A stretch of DNA of 64,000 bases. Origin: Adiantum capillus-veneris. Lineage: Eukaryota > Streptophyta > Polypodiopsida > Polypodiales > Pteridaceae. The position numbers and the translations under genes were made by a program. Positions 48,291 through 60,316 of this stretch are shown here, piece after piece. The first letter of the stretch is position 1, and every line of letters starts with the position of its first letter. The DNA is taken from NCBI GenBank assembly GCA_014529385.2, contig CM043971.1, forward strand, positions 52,301,209 to 52,365,208. Reading direction: 5' to 3'. The notes under the pieces are model-generated. The model was given only the letters and a program-made list of their open reading frames with translations. It had not been told where the DNA came from and did not search any database.

Positions 48291-51200
48291 AGTAGAATTC
48301 CAAGGAGTAGTTTTCAAAGCTATTCTTGACAGTGGAGCGGGAGTTGCTATCGCCACCAAGGAAATCTGGAAAAAATGGGAAAAACCAGCTTTGAGGGCTA
48401 CCAGAATGAAACTGCAATTGGCATATGGGTTCATGGAGAAGCCTCTAGGACTCTTAGAGAAAGTGATTGTCATTTCATGCGGAATCGAGTATGAGCATAC
48501 ATTTGCAATAGTCGATTTCGATAAAAGGAACAATTATGAGATCATCTTGGGACGACTATTCATGCGACAATTGAAGATGGTCCAAAATTGGGGTTATGAC
48601 CACATATACCTCAGACATGGCGAGACAACAACTAAAATACACTTGAAAGACCATAGTTACAAAGATGTGAACCAAACACCTGTGGAAGAGTTTGATTTAG
48701 CTACAGTAGCAGGATCAGAACTCCCAGCATGGTTAGGGCAACCAAAAGAGCTATGGATGTGCAGAGCTTCACATTGTGGAAGCTTAAGAAGAGAGAAATG
48801 CGTCTTGGAAAGGGCGATAGAGGACAAAGAGTATATTCCGGAACCTTTCCCTGAAGATGCCTTGGAACCTCTAGAATGGGAACACATACTAGCAACATTA
48901 GATGTTTGTACCATTACCGACAGTCCAACAACAAAATTTTGCGATAAGGATGGCTATGATGTGTTACCCTATTACACGGTAAGCATTATACTAGAAGAAG
49001 ATGAGACGATAGATCCACCACAACAAGAAGAGTTTTACAACTCCTCTAAACATTTGGAAGTAAATGACGATGCAGATAATGAGTGTTCAGACACCTCAAG
49101 TGAGCGTGGAAATGAAATCCAGAATATCAAGTTTTATGATTTTGCTAATCAACACCCTAGACGCCAGGAACGCTATAGGAGGAAACGAGCAGGAAACAAA
49201 GCAAGAGAGGACCTGATGCCCAGGATAAAAGGTAAACCTCACTATTTGATGCTTGTAAAAGCAGAGGATTGTGTAAAAGATCAAATATCAGGAAGATTCT
49301 CAAAAGATCAAAAAAAAAGAACGCGAGAGGAAATAAAACAGGTACGAAGAGGAACCGAAACAAAATCACAAAAATCTCAAAAATAAAAAAAAAGACACAA
49401 CAAAAGACCAAGAGTGGACCAAACTGGAGCGTAAACAGAAATACCAAGAACTGAAACGGTCTTTATGTGAGATATGGACTACGGAAGAAGATAGTGATGG
49501 TAAAGGGGAGTCAGAAAAGGAAAACATGAATGTACCATCACACTATCGGAAATTTACTATCTAGGATAGAAAAATCATCATGACACCACTAGTCAAGGAA
49601 AGAATCAACCAAGAATCTTACGATGGGCCTGAACATGCAAAAAAGATAGACCTTGCAGAACCAAGTGAAAAGCCTCAGCCGGTCTATATAGCTAACGATT
49701 TAGAGCCTGAAGAGGAAGAACAGCTAACCCAACTTCTCAAGAAGTATAAAGATGTATTTGCTTAGTCCTATAAAGACCTCAAAGGAGTTGATCCATCGAT
49801 ATGCCAACATACAATTCCTTTGAAATCGGATGCAAAACCTAGCAAACAACGTCCTTATACATATAATGACACATTTGCTAAACGAATCAAAGAAGAGATT
49901 GATAAACTGATGGAAGCTGAATTCATCTATGAGATTGAACATATAGATTGGGTGTCACCCATTGTGGTAGTTCCCAAAAAGAATGGAAAACTGCGAGTGT
50001 GTGTAAACCTCAAAAAGGTAAATGTAGCCACCATTAGGGATAATTATCCCTTGCCAATCACAGAGCATGTACTTGAGCGAGTGGCCGGGAAACGGGATTA
50101 TTCCTTTCTGGATGGATTTTCACGATACAACCAACTGGAAATAGCAAGGGAGGATCAACACAAAACAGCCTTTGTCACAGAATGGGGGATTTATGCGTAC
50201 CGAGTTATGCCATTTGGCTTAACTAATGTCCCAGCCACTTTCCAAAGGTTAATGACGCACGCATTCAAGGAATACCTAAGAATATTCTTAGAAATTTACA
50301 TGGATGATCTTTGTGTACACTCTCTTCTGCGAGAGGAGCATATCGACCATTTGCAAAAGGTCTTTGAAAAATGCACGGCGTATCGAATCTGTCTTAACCC
50401 GGAAAAGTGTGTATTCATGGTTAAGCAAGGCCGAATCTTAGGACACATTGTCTCAAGAAATGGCATAACCACAGACCTAGACAAAGTCAAAGTCATTGTA
50501 GACCTACCCAGGTAATGCGAAACAAGTGCAATCCTTCATGGGACACTGCGGATATTATTGAAGATTCATATACATGTATGCGGTTATCGCACAACCTCCG
50601 TATCGTTTGCTAGTCAATTTCAAGTGGACCGAGGAGTGTGAAACTTCATTCCAAAAGCTGAAGGAAAACCTTATATCAACACCTCTACTAAAAGCACCAG
50701 ATTGGTAAAAGATATTCAATGTTCACATTGATGCTTCTGCATATGCCATTGGAAGCATTCTGGCTCAACCTGGAGACGGAATAATGGATTTTCCAGTTTG
50801 CTATGCGAGCCGACAGTTAAACTGTGCAGAAAAGAACTACAAAACCACCGAGCGGAAAGGGTTAGGAATGATTTATGCTATAAAGAAATTTCGGCATTAT
50901 TTGCTCGCAAATAAATTTGTGTTCTTCACAGATCATCAAGCTCTTTTGTATCTGGTAAATAAACCTTGCAATACAAGGAGAATCGTACGCTGGTTTATTA
51001 TATTGCTAGAATTTGACTTCACAGTGGTGGTCAAAAAGGGTAAAACCCATCTCCGAGCGGATCATCTTTCAAGGATACACAACGGGGAAGATCTTGAAGG
51101 AGTAGATGATGACATACCAGATGCTTATCTTTTCAATATTGAAATGGTACCCAAATGGTCTCAGGAGATTGTTACCATTCTTTCATTTGGAAGTAGGTTT

Positions 51201-53780
51201 GATAATACGGAATACAGATCCAAACAACAAGCAATTCAACAAACAAAAAACTTCCAGTTGATAGCAGGACGGCTATATCATTTTGAGTCGGACCAAATCC
51301 TACGATTATGTATAAATCCGAAAGAATTCGAGTGCTCCCTTGAAGAGGCACATGTCCAGGATTGTGCATTTCATTGTTCAACAGTGAAAACACACCAGAG
51401 ACTGAAACAGTTAGGGGTTTATTGGCCAACTATGTATGTGGACACATATTCTTATGTTACCAATTGTACTATATGTAGTGCCAAAAGATCAGTGGATCAC
51501 TCAACTTTGTTTCAGGTAAACATAGCACCTGCATGGAGTCGATATATCATTGACTTCTTAACCACCAGGACATTCCCTGAGAACATCACAAGAGCACGAA
51601 AAAAAGCTATAGAGCTCGAAGCTCGTGACTTTCAGTTAATTGGGAACCAACTCTATAAGCGAGGAAAGGACAATCAAATTAGAATCTGTGCAAGTGAAAG
51701 CGAATACCTGCTGATTCTAGAACATGCACATAGCGGAATAAGTGGAGGCCATTTTTCGGGCAATAAAACGGCAAAAATTGTCTTAACCGCAGGAATTCGG
51801 TAGCCTACATTGCACATGGATACTGAAGAGTTTGTAAAGCGTTATGACGCATGTCAACGTACCAAGGTGCCAATAAAAAGAGATGAGATGCCATTACGGC
51901 CAATGATGGGAGCAAGAGCATTTGCAAAATGGGGCATTGATTTTGTGGGACCTATATCACCCCCTCCATATCGCACCCATACCCAATATATCATAGTGGC
52001 TACGGACTATCTCACAAAATGGGTCGAAGCCAAGGCAACACAAAAAGCTGATGCACGCACCACTGCACAATTTTTGTATGAGAATGTTTTTGTACGATAC
52101 GGGTTACCAATAGAAATTTTCAGTGATCGGGGGACACATTTTCTTAATGAAGTCATTGAATATCTGCTAGAGGAATTCATGGTCATACATAGGAAATCTG
52201 CACCATACCATCCACAAGACAATGGGCAAGCTGAGGCCACAAATAAAACACTATGCACGGTTCTCACTAAAATAGTGTCAGAATCAAGAACATATGGGGA
52301 TCAGCAACTACACTCAACACTATGGGCATATAGGGTAGCTTACAAAACATCAATCGAAACAACATCATACAACATGGTGTTTGGCTTAAATGCTATACTA
52401 CCCATAGAGTTTTTAATTCCAACTCTACGAGTAGCAAAACGCTTAGAATGGATAGGGCATGAGCTCTCTTCAAGAATAGATGATCTTGAAAAGCTAGATG
52501 AACTCCGCTTACGAGCTGTAGCTTCAATCTATGCTAAAAAGAGAAGACAAAAAGAGTTTTTGGACAAACATGTGCGCACTAAAGAGTTCAAAACAGGTGA
52601 TTACGTACTTGTTTATACCTTGAAGCAACATGCCAAGAAACTTAAAAAGCGAGGAATGGGACCATTTGTGATTAGTGATCTATCACAAAGTGGAGCTGTC
52701 AAGCTTTCTACATTAGCATGTGAAGAAATGCCCAACTGGATTAGTGGATGTTGACTGAAGAGATATCATCTAACACTCACACAAGAGATGCTCCAACAAA
52801 TTCATCAAGGAAAACAAAGAATGAAGGAAAAACAGAGAGTACGAGAGGAAGCTCAAGCAGAAGCACAAGAACGCATTGCAAAAAGAATACTTCTGCGACA
52901 ACCACAACAAAGTGGACCACCATTGCGAATCAATTCCATTCGACTGACGAAGTTGGATGAAGAAACAGTGGAGCCAATAATTGCGGTCAAAGTGGGCAAC
53001 AATCAAGTTGAATCGACAGCCTTGCTTGATTCTGAAGCTCATGAAAATTTGATCTCTTACGGATTGTATCAACGGCTCACATTAAGAGGTCAACTTAATC
53101 CTACTACTCAAGTTCTGGAAAGTAGCACATCACACCCGTTGAAAACATTGGGATTGACTATATTACATGTACAGATACATGAATATATTTACCCACACAA
53201 ATTCTATGTGGTGGAGGATGAAAGCACACAACACCCAATGATGTTGGGGCAACCTTGGCAAAAAGAGTACAATGTGCAGATAGATTGGAAAGCAAAGGCG
53301 GTCAAAATTCAGCATGAACATGAACAACAGGTGATAGCCTTTGCTCAGCAATACCAGAATGATCAGCTGCAAGCCATGCAATCATTGGAACACAAGCCAA
53401 AAGCAAAAATTCCATCAAAGAACGACCTGATAACCGAGACCAACAATCAAGTAAACGCCAACCATGCTACTTACAGACATATGAAGTCACCGCACACAAT
53501 GCAAAGATCTAGGCTACCAAAACAAGGGAAACAAGTATGGATGCGGAAGGATAGAAATGCCATGGAAGACAAACAACAATGCAACAACAGAATTCCAACA
53601 AAGCAGATGGTTAAACCACAAACCAAGGGCATAAAACAGATATGGATCCCAAGCCATAACCCAAATGTCACTCACATTTGGATACCAAAACAAAAGCAAA
53701 AGGAACTCCCTCCAGTACAAGCAACAATGGAAGGCAGACAACTGCATTTGCAAAGAAAAACCGACTTATGTGGATGCTAA
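48238..53780 (+). pseudogene. pol: Pol with duplicated H2C2 module and extra C-terminal protease
   Basis: The protease frame opens at 48238, overlapping the end of Gag in a -1 relation. Domains: retropepsin (ILDSGAG, 48322), RT (about 49880-50500; FGLTNVPATFQRLM, YMDDL near 50297), RNase H (FNVHIDASAYAIGS, 50712; FTDHQALLYL), first H2C2-like module (about 51150-51490), second (about 51527-51868), integrase core (GIDFVGP; FSDRGTHF; PQDNGQAEATNK), then in the same frame a Gln/Glu-rich linker and a second retropepsin-like domain (about 52960-53300; LLDSEAHENLIS, MLGQPW). In-frame stops: TAG 49562, TAG 49763, TGA 50559, TAA 50706, TAG 51801, TGA 52752. Frameshifts near 49386 (A-run) and 50515. 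Several stops sit at positions where Trp or Arg is conserved. Confidence 0.85.
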
Positions 53781-54043
53781 TCAACAACAAACCAACGGCA
53801 AACAAGGTAGTGCCAAAACATCTAAAAAAACGGGCAGCAACAAAATACCAATGGAAAGCAAAGGTAATACGGCCCATAGCCATTCCGGCCCAGCCAATTC
53901 TCTACTTAGAAACAGCTACGGCTCTCTCAACAGTTTCGGAAAAGCAATTGCCGTTTGCAAAAAAGACAATTAAACAGAGAGCAGTAGAGTTACAACTGTT
54001 ACTTGCAAAGAAAACAGGAAACCTCGACGGCGAATGCCAATAA
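53781..54043 (+). other. Low-complexity Lys/Gln-rich tail after Pol
   Basis: Open frames rich in Lys, Gln, Thr and Asn continue past the Pol stop in a different frame. They may be the decayed end of the Pol extension. No domain is recognisable. Confidence 0.35.
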
Positions 54044-56836
54044 GCATCTTGCTTATTCCCTTCTCTTGCACAACATTAATTTTTCCATGCATTGACCGAG
54101 TATGCATAAAGTAGGGCCACATTAATCGGCCAGGCATTAGCACAACTTTTCAACCTATGCACGGCACATACTCTGAGGCGATACCTTGTCGTCCGGGAGG
54201 ACTCCGGCTAGGAGGGACGGAGGCATTCTCAAATGCGGAACCAATAACAGAAACAGCAAAAAAGGGCATGATTTTCGACTATTTTAAGGGTTGTTGTTTG
54301 ATTGCGAACTTTTCTAGAGTAACCCAAGTATAGATGCCCTTATACAGCATGTATCTATAGGTATATGGGGCCAAACGCCAAATCAAGCCCCTAGGTGTGT
54401 GTATATAAGTAGAAATAGTCATTTTTCGGGCAAAATATTGGTAAAACGGAGAATCCGGCCATAAAAATTGCATGCGAGTGTATATAATGTTTTGCGGCGA
54501 TGTTTGTGATTTATTATGATTTTTGGAGATTTTTTGGGTTCGATTTGCTATTTTCCTTTTAATTTTGCTAATTTTTGGCAAAAAAACTTCAAAAATACAA
54601 AAAGCAGGTGTAAAACGGTCGTAATGAAAAACAAAAAATATGGGGATGATCAATGACTATAGGACAACTTATGGTACAGTGGGGGTGCAATTATGAGACT
54701 GGAGCGGAAAGCGTGTTTTGGTCAGGTTTTGACAGAAATACCAAATTTCTGGTAAACAAAGCAAATGGAGTCCAAATCAAGAAATTTTTGAGCCTAAACC
54801 GTATCTCGTAAGAAGATAGGATGACATGTCAAATTTCATAAAAAGTGGTTCGGGGACCTCCATTATAAGAAATTTTCACCCCATTTTTAGCTCATTCTCA
54901 CTATTGACTTTGTGGAGAGAGCTTCTGCCACCTAGAGTGGACCGACCTTCCAGCAGCTTCTACGACGCGCACGACTACCCGACGAGCTCCAGACATGAGA
55001 GGTAGGCTCACCACCTTGAGCTTTTCGCGCATGTTTGTCATTATGTCGCGAAAACTAGCGTAGGGGCGGTAGAGACCTACAAGTAGAGACGGCGGCCTAG
55101 CGGCTAACCCGAAAGCAACAAGACTTCATCGGTAGCTTACCCTAGTCTAAGAGACCAACCCTGGATGTCCAAAGGCAGTAAAAAACCATCGGGAAAAACC
55201 CTAATTCCTAGAAACCCGCAAGAGGCCACCAAATGGGAAATCGGCGAAACGGCGACCAAATGCTACCAAAATTCATGGGTAGGAGCATCTCAACATGCTC
55301 GACAAGTCTATATGACCCGCATGACCAAAAAGTGACCCGAAGTGGCACTAAACCTCAGTAACGGCATCAGACACACAAAGCGTCAAATTGCTCTTACGGC
55401 CAAACCGCAAGTCCGTTTGCCACCAAACTTCACGAGCGGCCTTCCTAGACCATCAACAACCAAGTTCTAAGGTGGTAGACCACCACAAATCATCGAAGGT
55501 ATGTAAACGCAACCACGGGTGCTTTTAGAGCGACAAATTGCCAAATGAAGCTCCGGTGAAGCCAAAGTCGACAAAAACCATACAGCAAGGATCCCCAAGG
55601 GATCGGGAAGCTATGGAGACCAACATCAAGAAATTTCATCGCCAAAAAGCACTCCAAAAGTCAGAAAACGGCTCGAAGGCTCTGAAGCCCACACAGGGAG
55701 TTATTCTCTATCCATTTGACTTTTTTGTTGAAATTAGGCTCAAAAGGGACTTAGGGGGGCCAAGGGCAAGCACTGGGAGCACCATCCATGAAAAATTCAC
55801 CAGGAGACATCCTACGCGTAGGATGTCTCAAGGGCACTTCTGGGCACAAACTCCAACATTTTTCATCATATACATTTTCTGAATGACATTTACAAGCTAT
55901 CCACCAAGTCTCATCACATTTGGACCAAAATTGACCTCATATGCATGAAAAAACGCAAAGTTAGGGCATAGAGGCAATAATGGGCCATAGACCTACCAAA
56001 TCCAATGAAACTTGCACAACACATTCACCAACACATCAACAACCAATCTGTATGGTCAGAAGCAAAAAATGATGAAATAGACATCCTATGCGTACGATGT
56101 CTGTTTGACTTTTTTAACCAGCAGGGGATGTTTGATCATTCCAGATCCAATCACCTCATCATCAGGAGCCCATATATCAAGTTTGAAGCCATGCTAATCA
56201 TTTTTGACCCCCAACACCTTCAAGATACACTTTTTGAGCCCAAAAACACCACACAGGCCCTTACAAGCATCAAATCTTGTCCAAATTCAAATCCAAGAAC
56301 ATAGCCATGTTCCATAGGCCAAGGACAACCCACAGGACAAGTTTCATGTCATTCTGATGAAAAAGACATCCTACTCATAGGATGTCTCCAGCATAAATTT
56401 AGCCTTCTGTGCAAAGAATGACATCATGGGAGCCAATACCATGGTGCGATGAGCCCATATACCAATTTACAACCCATTTGGACATCAATTGCTGTCTATG
56501 ATGGACTTTCTACCCAAATTGTGACCTAAAGCCTGAATCAGTCCAAAAATCCACTTTTTGATATCCAAATTCAAATCCAAGCATATAGGCATGTTCCATG
56601 AGCCTTACACTACCAGCATGTCAAGTATGAACCAATTCTGATGCAAAAGACATCCTACGCGTAGGATGTCTAGATGAAATTTTTTTGCCAGATTTACACT
56701 ATGAGCACATGCACAGCTTCACAAGTTCCTTTTAAGCTTTATTTTCAATTTTCAAGTCATTTGGATAAGTAAAACTCAGTTTCGTAGCTAATATGGAAAA
56801 AACGCTAACTTTGGACTACTGAGTGCAACAGGATCT
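54044..56836 (+). other. Non-coding interval between Pol and ORF3
   Basis: No gene is supported over 2.8 kb. Its right half carries the second palindrome cluster. Short frames here (for example 55538-55882) run straight through palindromes and are not credible. Confidence 0.7.
55806..56670. repeat. Right cluster of ~22-bp palindromes
   Basis: Copies at 55806-55827 (perfect), 56080-56101, 56365-56386 and 56649-56670 (perfect). The spacing is regular: 274, 285 and 284 bp. Surrounding text is repeated too (CCAAATTCAAATCCAAG near 56281 and 56566; ATTCTGATG(A/C)AAAAGACATCC), so the cluster is a diverged tandem array of ~280-bp units. The same half-site occurs in the left cluster and in both LTRs (42180, 60892). 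Confidence 0.92.
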
Positions 56837-59800
56837 ATGGCAGCCTCGAAGTCACCGGCAAAGAAGAAGAGAATGACCATCAAGGATTACCTGGAAGAAG
56901 TGGAACCCTTCGTCATTCCAGAAGGAACACTAAAGCCCACTAGCACATGGATACAAGAAGATCTGTTAGAGTCCAACGACCTAAAGATCTACCAAGGAGT
57001 GTTCAAAGACACTGAAGGCAATGTTATCGAGCTACCAATGCTGCCGAGAGAACTCAATGAGTTCGTACGAAGCAAGATGGCCAGATACTTGGAGAAGATT
57101 GATCTCCACAACTACTTTGAAGCAATACCGGCAGGGGTGGACATCAAGAGAGTCTGGGAGTTTGTGACAACCATCAAAGAGGATGGAGTGGCCAAAGTAA
57201 CAGATCTACAAGGCAGGCCAGGAACAGAGATAATAATCACTGAGCGGGTTGTAGCAGATGCACTAGACCTCTCCAACAAGGGGGATAGTGTAACAAAAAG
57301 AAGGGATGAGGTCAAGGTGTACAAAGAGAAGAAGGGGAATTACACCTTTGAAGATATTGCCAACCCAAGAGTGGCAATCATGAGCCAGTTATACAACTAG
57401 TACTTCCACATGTGCACGAAGAGGCCACAAAAGTACAGAATGCCACCAGGTGCAATTGCCACGACATTCATGTGGGCAATGACGAAAGGCACCCCAAAGA
57501 TAATCAACTATGCGGCATATATACATGACAACCTAGTAAAGATGGGTAACAAAAAGCCAACCTATATAGTGCCAGGAGAACACATCACCAAGGTGATTTA
57601 TGGGGCACTACACGCAAAAGGAAGGTGGCCTGACCCCCCGTCTCAGAATGATTGGCTGAGGTTAAAAGAAGACAAGGAAGATGAGCCACAAAGAGCACCA
57701 AAGGTGGCAACAAGATTGAAAAGATGGCTAGAGCCAGATGGCTAGAGCTAGTTCAAGAGGAGCAGCCCGAGCAGAAGAAAGGGAAGAAGGAATTTGCTCA
57801 AGTGCCGGCCAAAGAAACAAGGTCACAGAAAGCGGCAAGACTAGAGAGGCCGATGGAGAGCTTCTGAGCAGAGAGAGCCCTCAAGGGTGATTTAAGTGAA
57901 CTCTGGAAGCCTTCTGTAGAGTCTATGTCAAGATCGTCCAGAAGAGTGCAAAGGGACCGATTTGAGGACTATATCAAGAATTTTGAAATTCTTGATGCTG
58001 CATCAGAGAATATTCCACATGTCCCTTTCACAGAAGAAGAAGTACAACAAATACGGCAGAAACTGCTGGATGAGCAAGAGAGCCAGGAAAGAGAAAGAAA
58101 AACTAAAGCAGACAGGGATTTAAAGGGCAAGCCAACATCTCTACCGGCCAGCCCTAAACCCAGCCCACAGCCATCACCACCGCCCTCACCACCTCCTAGC
58201 AGCGCTCCACCAGAAGATAAGAAGGCTGAGGACAAACGAGAAGAAAAGCAAGCAGAAGAGCAAGAGCAGAGACGAGAGCCAGAGCCAAAAGAAGAGGCTA
58301 AGCATCAAAGTGAGCAAAAAGAATTAGATGATTCTTACTATGCATTTTTGGACCTGTTGCTAGCTACAGGATATACGAAGGAAGAAGCCGCCACAGTCGC
58401 ATTCGACTTGGCGAGGACAGGGCCTAAAGAACATATGCAAGACATCAAGCTAGTGGAGTTAAAGGAAATTGCTACAGATACAGTGGACCTGCACCAGCCC
58501 TCCAATGACTGGGACATGGTGATGACAAAGCTAACAGGATTGAGAGCACAATCCATGGCTTCTGAAAAGGAGATGACAGCTCTCAAGGCCACTGAAGAAA
58601 ATATTAAAATGGAAGTAGACACTCTGCAAGGACAAAGCCAAAGGCAAAAGGAGAGAGAAGCTGAGCCACATGCCAGTCTAGCAAGGGCACTACAAAACTG
58701 TCAGGCAATGGAGGAAGCAAATCAGGCAGCCCCAAAAAGAATGCAAGCAGTTGAAGAAGAGTGTCAGCAGCTCAGCAAGTCATTGCTAGATGCCGAGAAG
58801 GAAAGAGATAATCTGACACTACAGCTGGCAGAAGAATCTAAAGAAGTAGAATCCATGAGGAACGCCAAGGAAAGAGCATAGATAGATCAAGAAGCAAGCC
58901 AGGATGGGGTCCTTGAGCTCAAGGACCAACTCAAAGTAAAAGACCAGACCATCCAAAGGCTGTGAGCATCACCTTCTAGAGTCAGAGCTACTAGCTCGAC
59001 TCAAATCACGACTGAGAGTCAACTCTATGAAGAGCAAATGCAAGAACTTCAAAAAGAGTTGACTCTAGAGAAAAAGCAGAGATTGATGATGGCAGAAGGA
59101 TCTATAGTCATGCAAACGAGAATGGAAGAAGGCCAAAAAGCCCTACAAGAGGAAGTAGAAAGCATGAAGAGAAAGCTCGAGGAGGCGGAAAGAATAAATG
59201 CCAAACTTAATGACCTCCTCGTGAATATGGGCGAAGAAGCTGAAACGGAAAAGCAAAAACTCCTCAAGCAAATTGAGGAGTTGAAAGGCCAGCAAGGAGG
59301 AGAGCCAGAGAGCACAGGGCCAGCAGCCAATGAGGGCATTGACCTAGAAAATGTGGCAGATCCTGTGGACACGACTATGCAAGAGGAAATCCTAGAAGGA
59401 TCCTCTCAAGAGCCACAGGATCTAACACAAGAAGAGGAATAAAAATTGCGTAAATCAATAGAGGTAGAGCTCAGGGTCTTCAAGTCTATGACTATTCAGA
59501 AGATCGATGCCAGCAACCTCAGGCGCGAGTGGCTTCAACCCTCTCTCCCATATCCATTGCTAAAATATGAGGCAGCTACCATAAACAAACGGATCAGAGA
59601 AGAGCCAACCGTACCCATTTACAATGCAGATACCTCAAAACCAGAAGGGGTCAAGCTCATTGTGGATTCTCAGCCAAAGTGGAGGAAGGCCTGGCTTACA
59701 AAGTACCCACAATACCTAATCCACTTGGTAGAGGCACCGAAATATATCAGAGACAACCTCAGCTTTTGTCCTCTACCAAGGATTAGGACGTGGAAAGTGC

Positions 59801-60264
59801 AGGAAATTTTGCAAAGAAGCCAAACCACTTGGCTGAACTCCCCTAAGCTGCCGGGCTTGAAGGCAGGTGAGAGAATAAGTGTCCAATACATGGTGAAAAC
59901 TCTAACGGGCGCCATAAATTTGTTCACTAGCTCACCTGACCTTACATGCATTATGATGAGGAAAATCTGCAGAACCCTCTTAGCAGTGTTCAAGACTTTC
60001 AAGCCAGGCCAGGTGATCGACAACATCTTCTTCTTCCAGAATACATACAGATGCGTTTATGATCTGTCTGGTCAGCCTTCCAAGGAGGTGATACATGCGC
60101 TGTATCGAAGGATAATGTTTCTACCATCCTATCACCTCCAGGCTTTTGAAGAAGCATTCTATATAGGCTTCTTCACCATAAACACTGACATTTTTGGACC
60201 GACAATGATGAACCTGCATGCTAGATACGAATCTCTGCTAAAGATGCGAGAAACGATACGATGA
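56837..60264 (+). pseudogene. ORF3 of the 19.6-kb element, unrecognised
   Basis: Starts ATG at 56837 (MAASKSPAKKKRM, a basic nuclear-localisation-like start). First block to 57745 reads like a globular domain (VREF-type helices, FMWAMTKGTP), broken by TAG at 57398. A 14-bp microduplication near 57727 shifts the frame. Then from 57740 on: TGA at 57865, a Pro-rich stretch (about 58140-58200), an acidic/basic region, long coiled coils (58560-58880, 59040-59300), with TAG 58879, TGA 58963 and TAA 59440, and a final globular region (59446-60264) ending just before the polypurine tract. No signal peptide or transmembrane segment is evident, so it does not look like an envelope protein. It resembles in position and style the extra ORFs of Athila/Tat-type elements; function unknown. 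Confidence 0.65.
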
Positions 60265-60302
60265 AGAAGCAGATCAACGGCCATGTCGGGGACAACATGA
60301 GC

Positions 60303-60316
60303 AAGAAGGGGGGGAG
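60303..60316 (+). promoter_or_regulatory. Polypurine tract of the 19.6-kb element
   Basis: AAGAAGGGGGGGAG directly precedes the right LTR start TGTTAGAAGC. Confidence 0.9.

Noticed and set aside
48238..48295. Programmed -1 frameshift between Gag and Pol
   Set aside because: The overlap has the right geometry, but I see no slippery heptamer in the Gag phase, and the element has many accidental frameshifts. Left open, not claimed.
55538..56304. Short ORFs spanning the right palindrome cluster
   Set aside because: They read through palindromes and diverged tandem units in changing frames; no sign of conserved coding.
45865..58965. TAG codons as evidence of programmed read-through or RNA editing
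   Set aside because: There are too many, scattered through conserved domains and accompanied by frameshifts. U-to-C editing is an organellar process and this is nuclear transposon DNA. Mutation explains them better.
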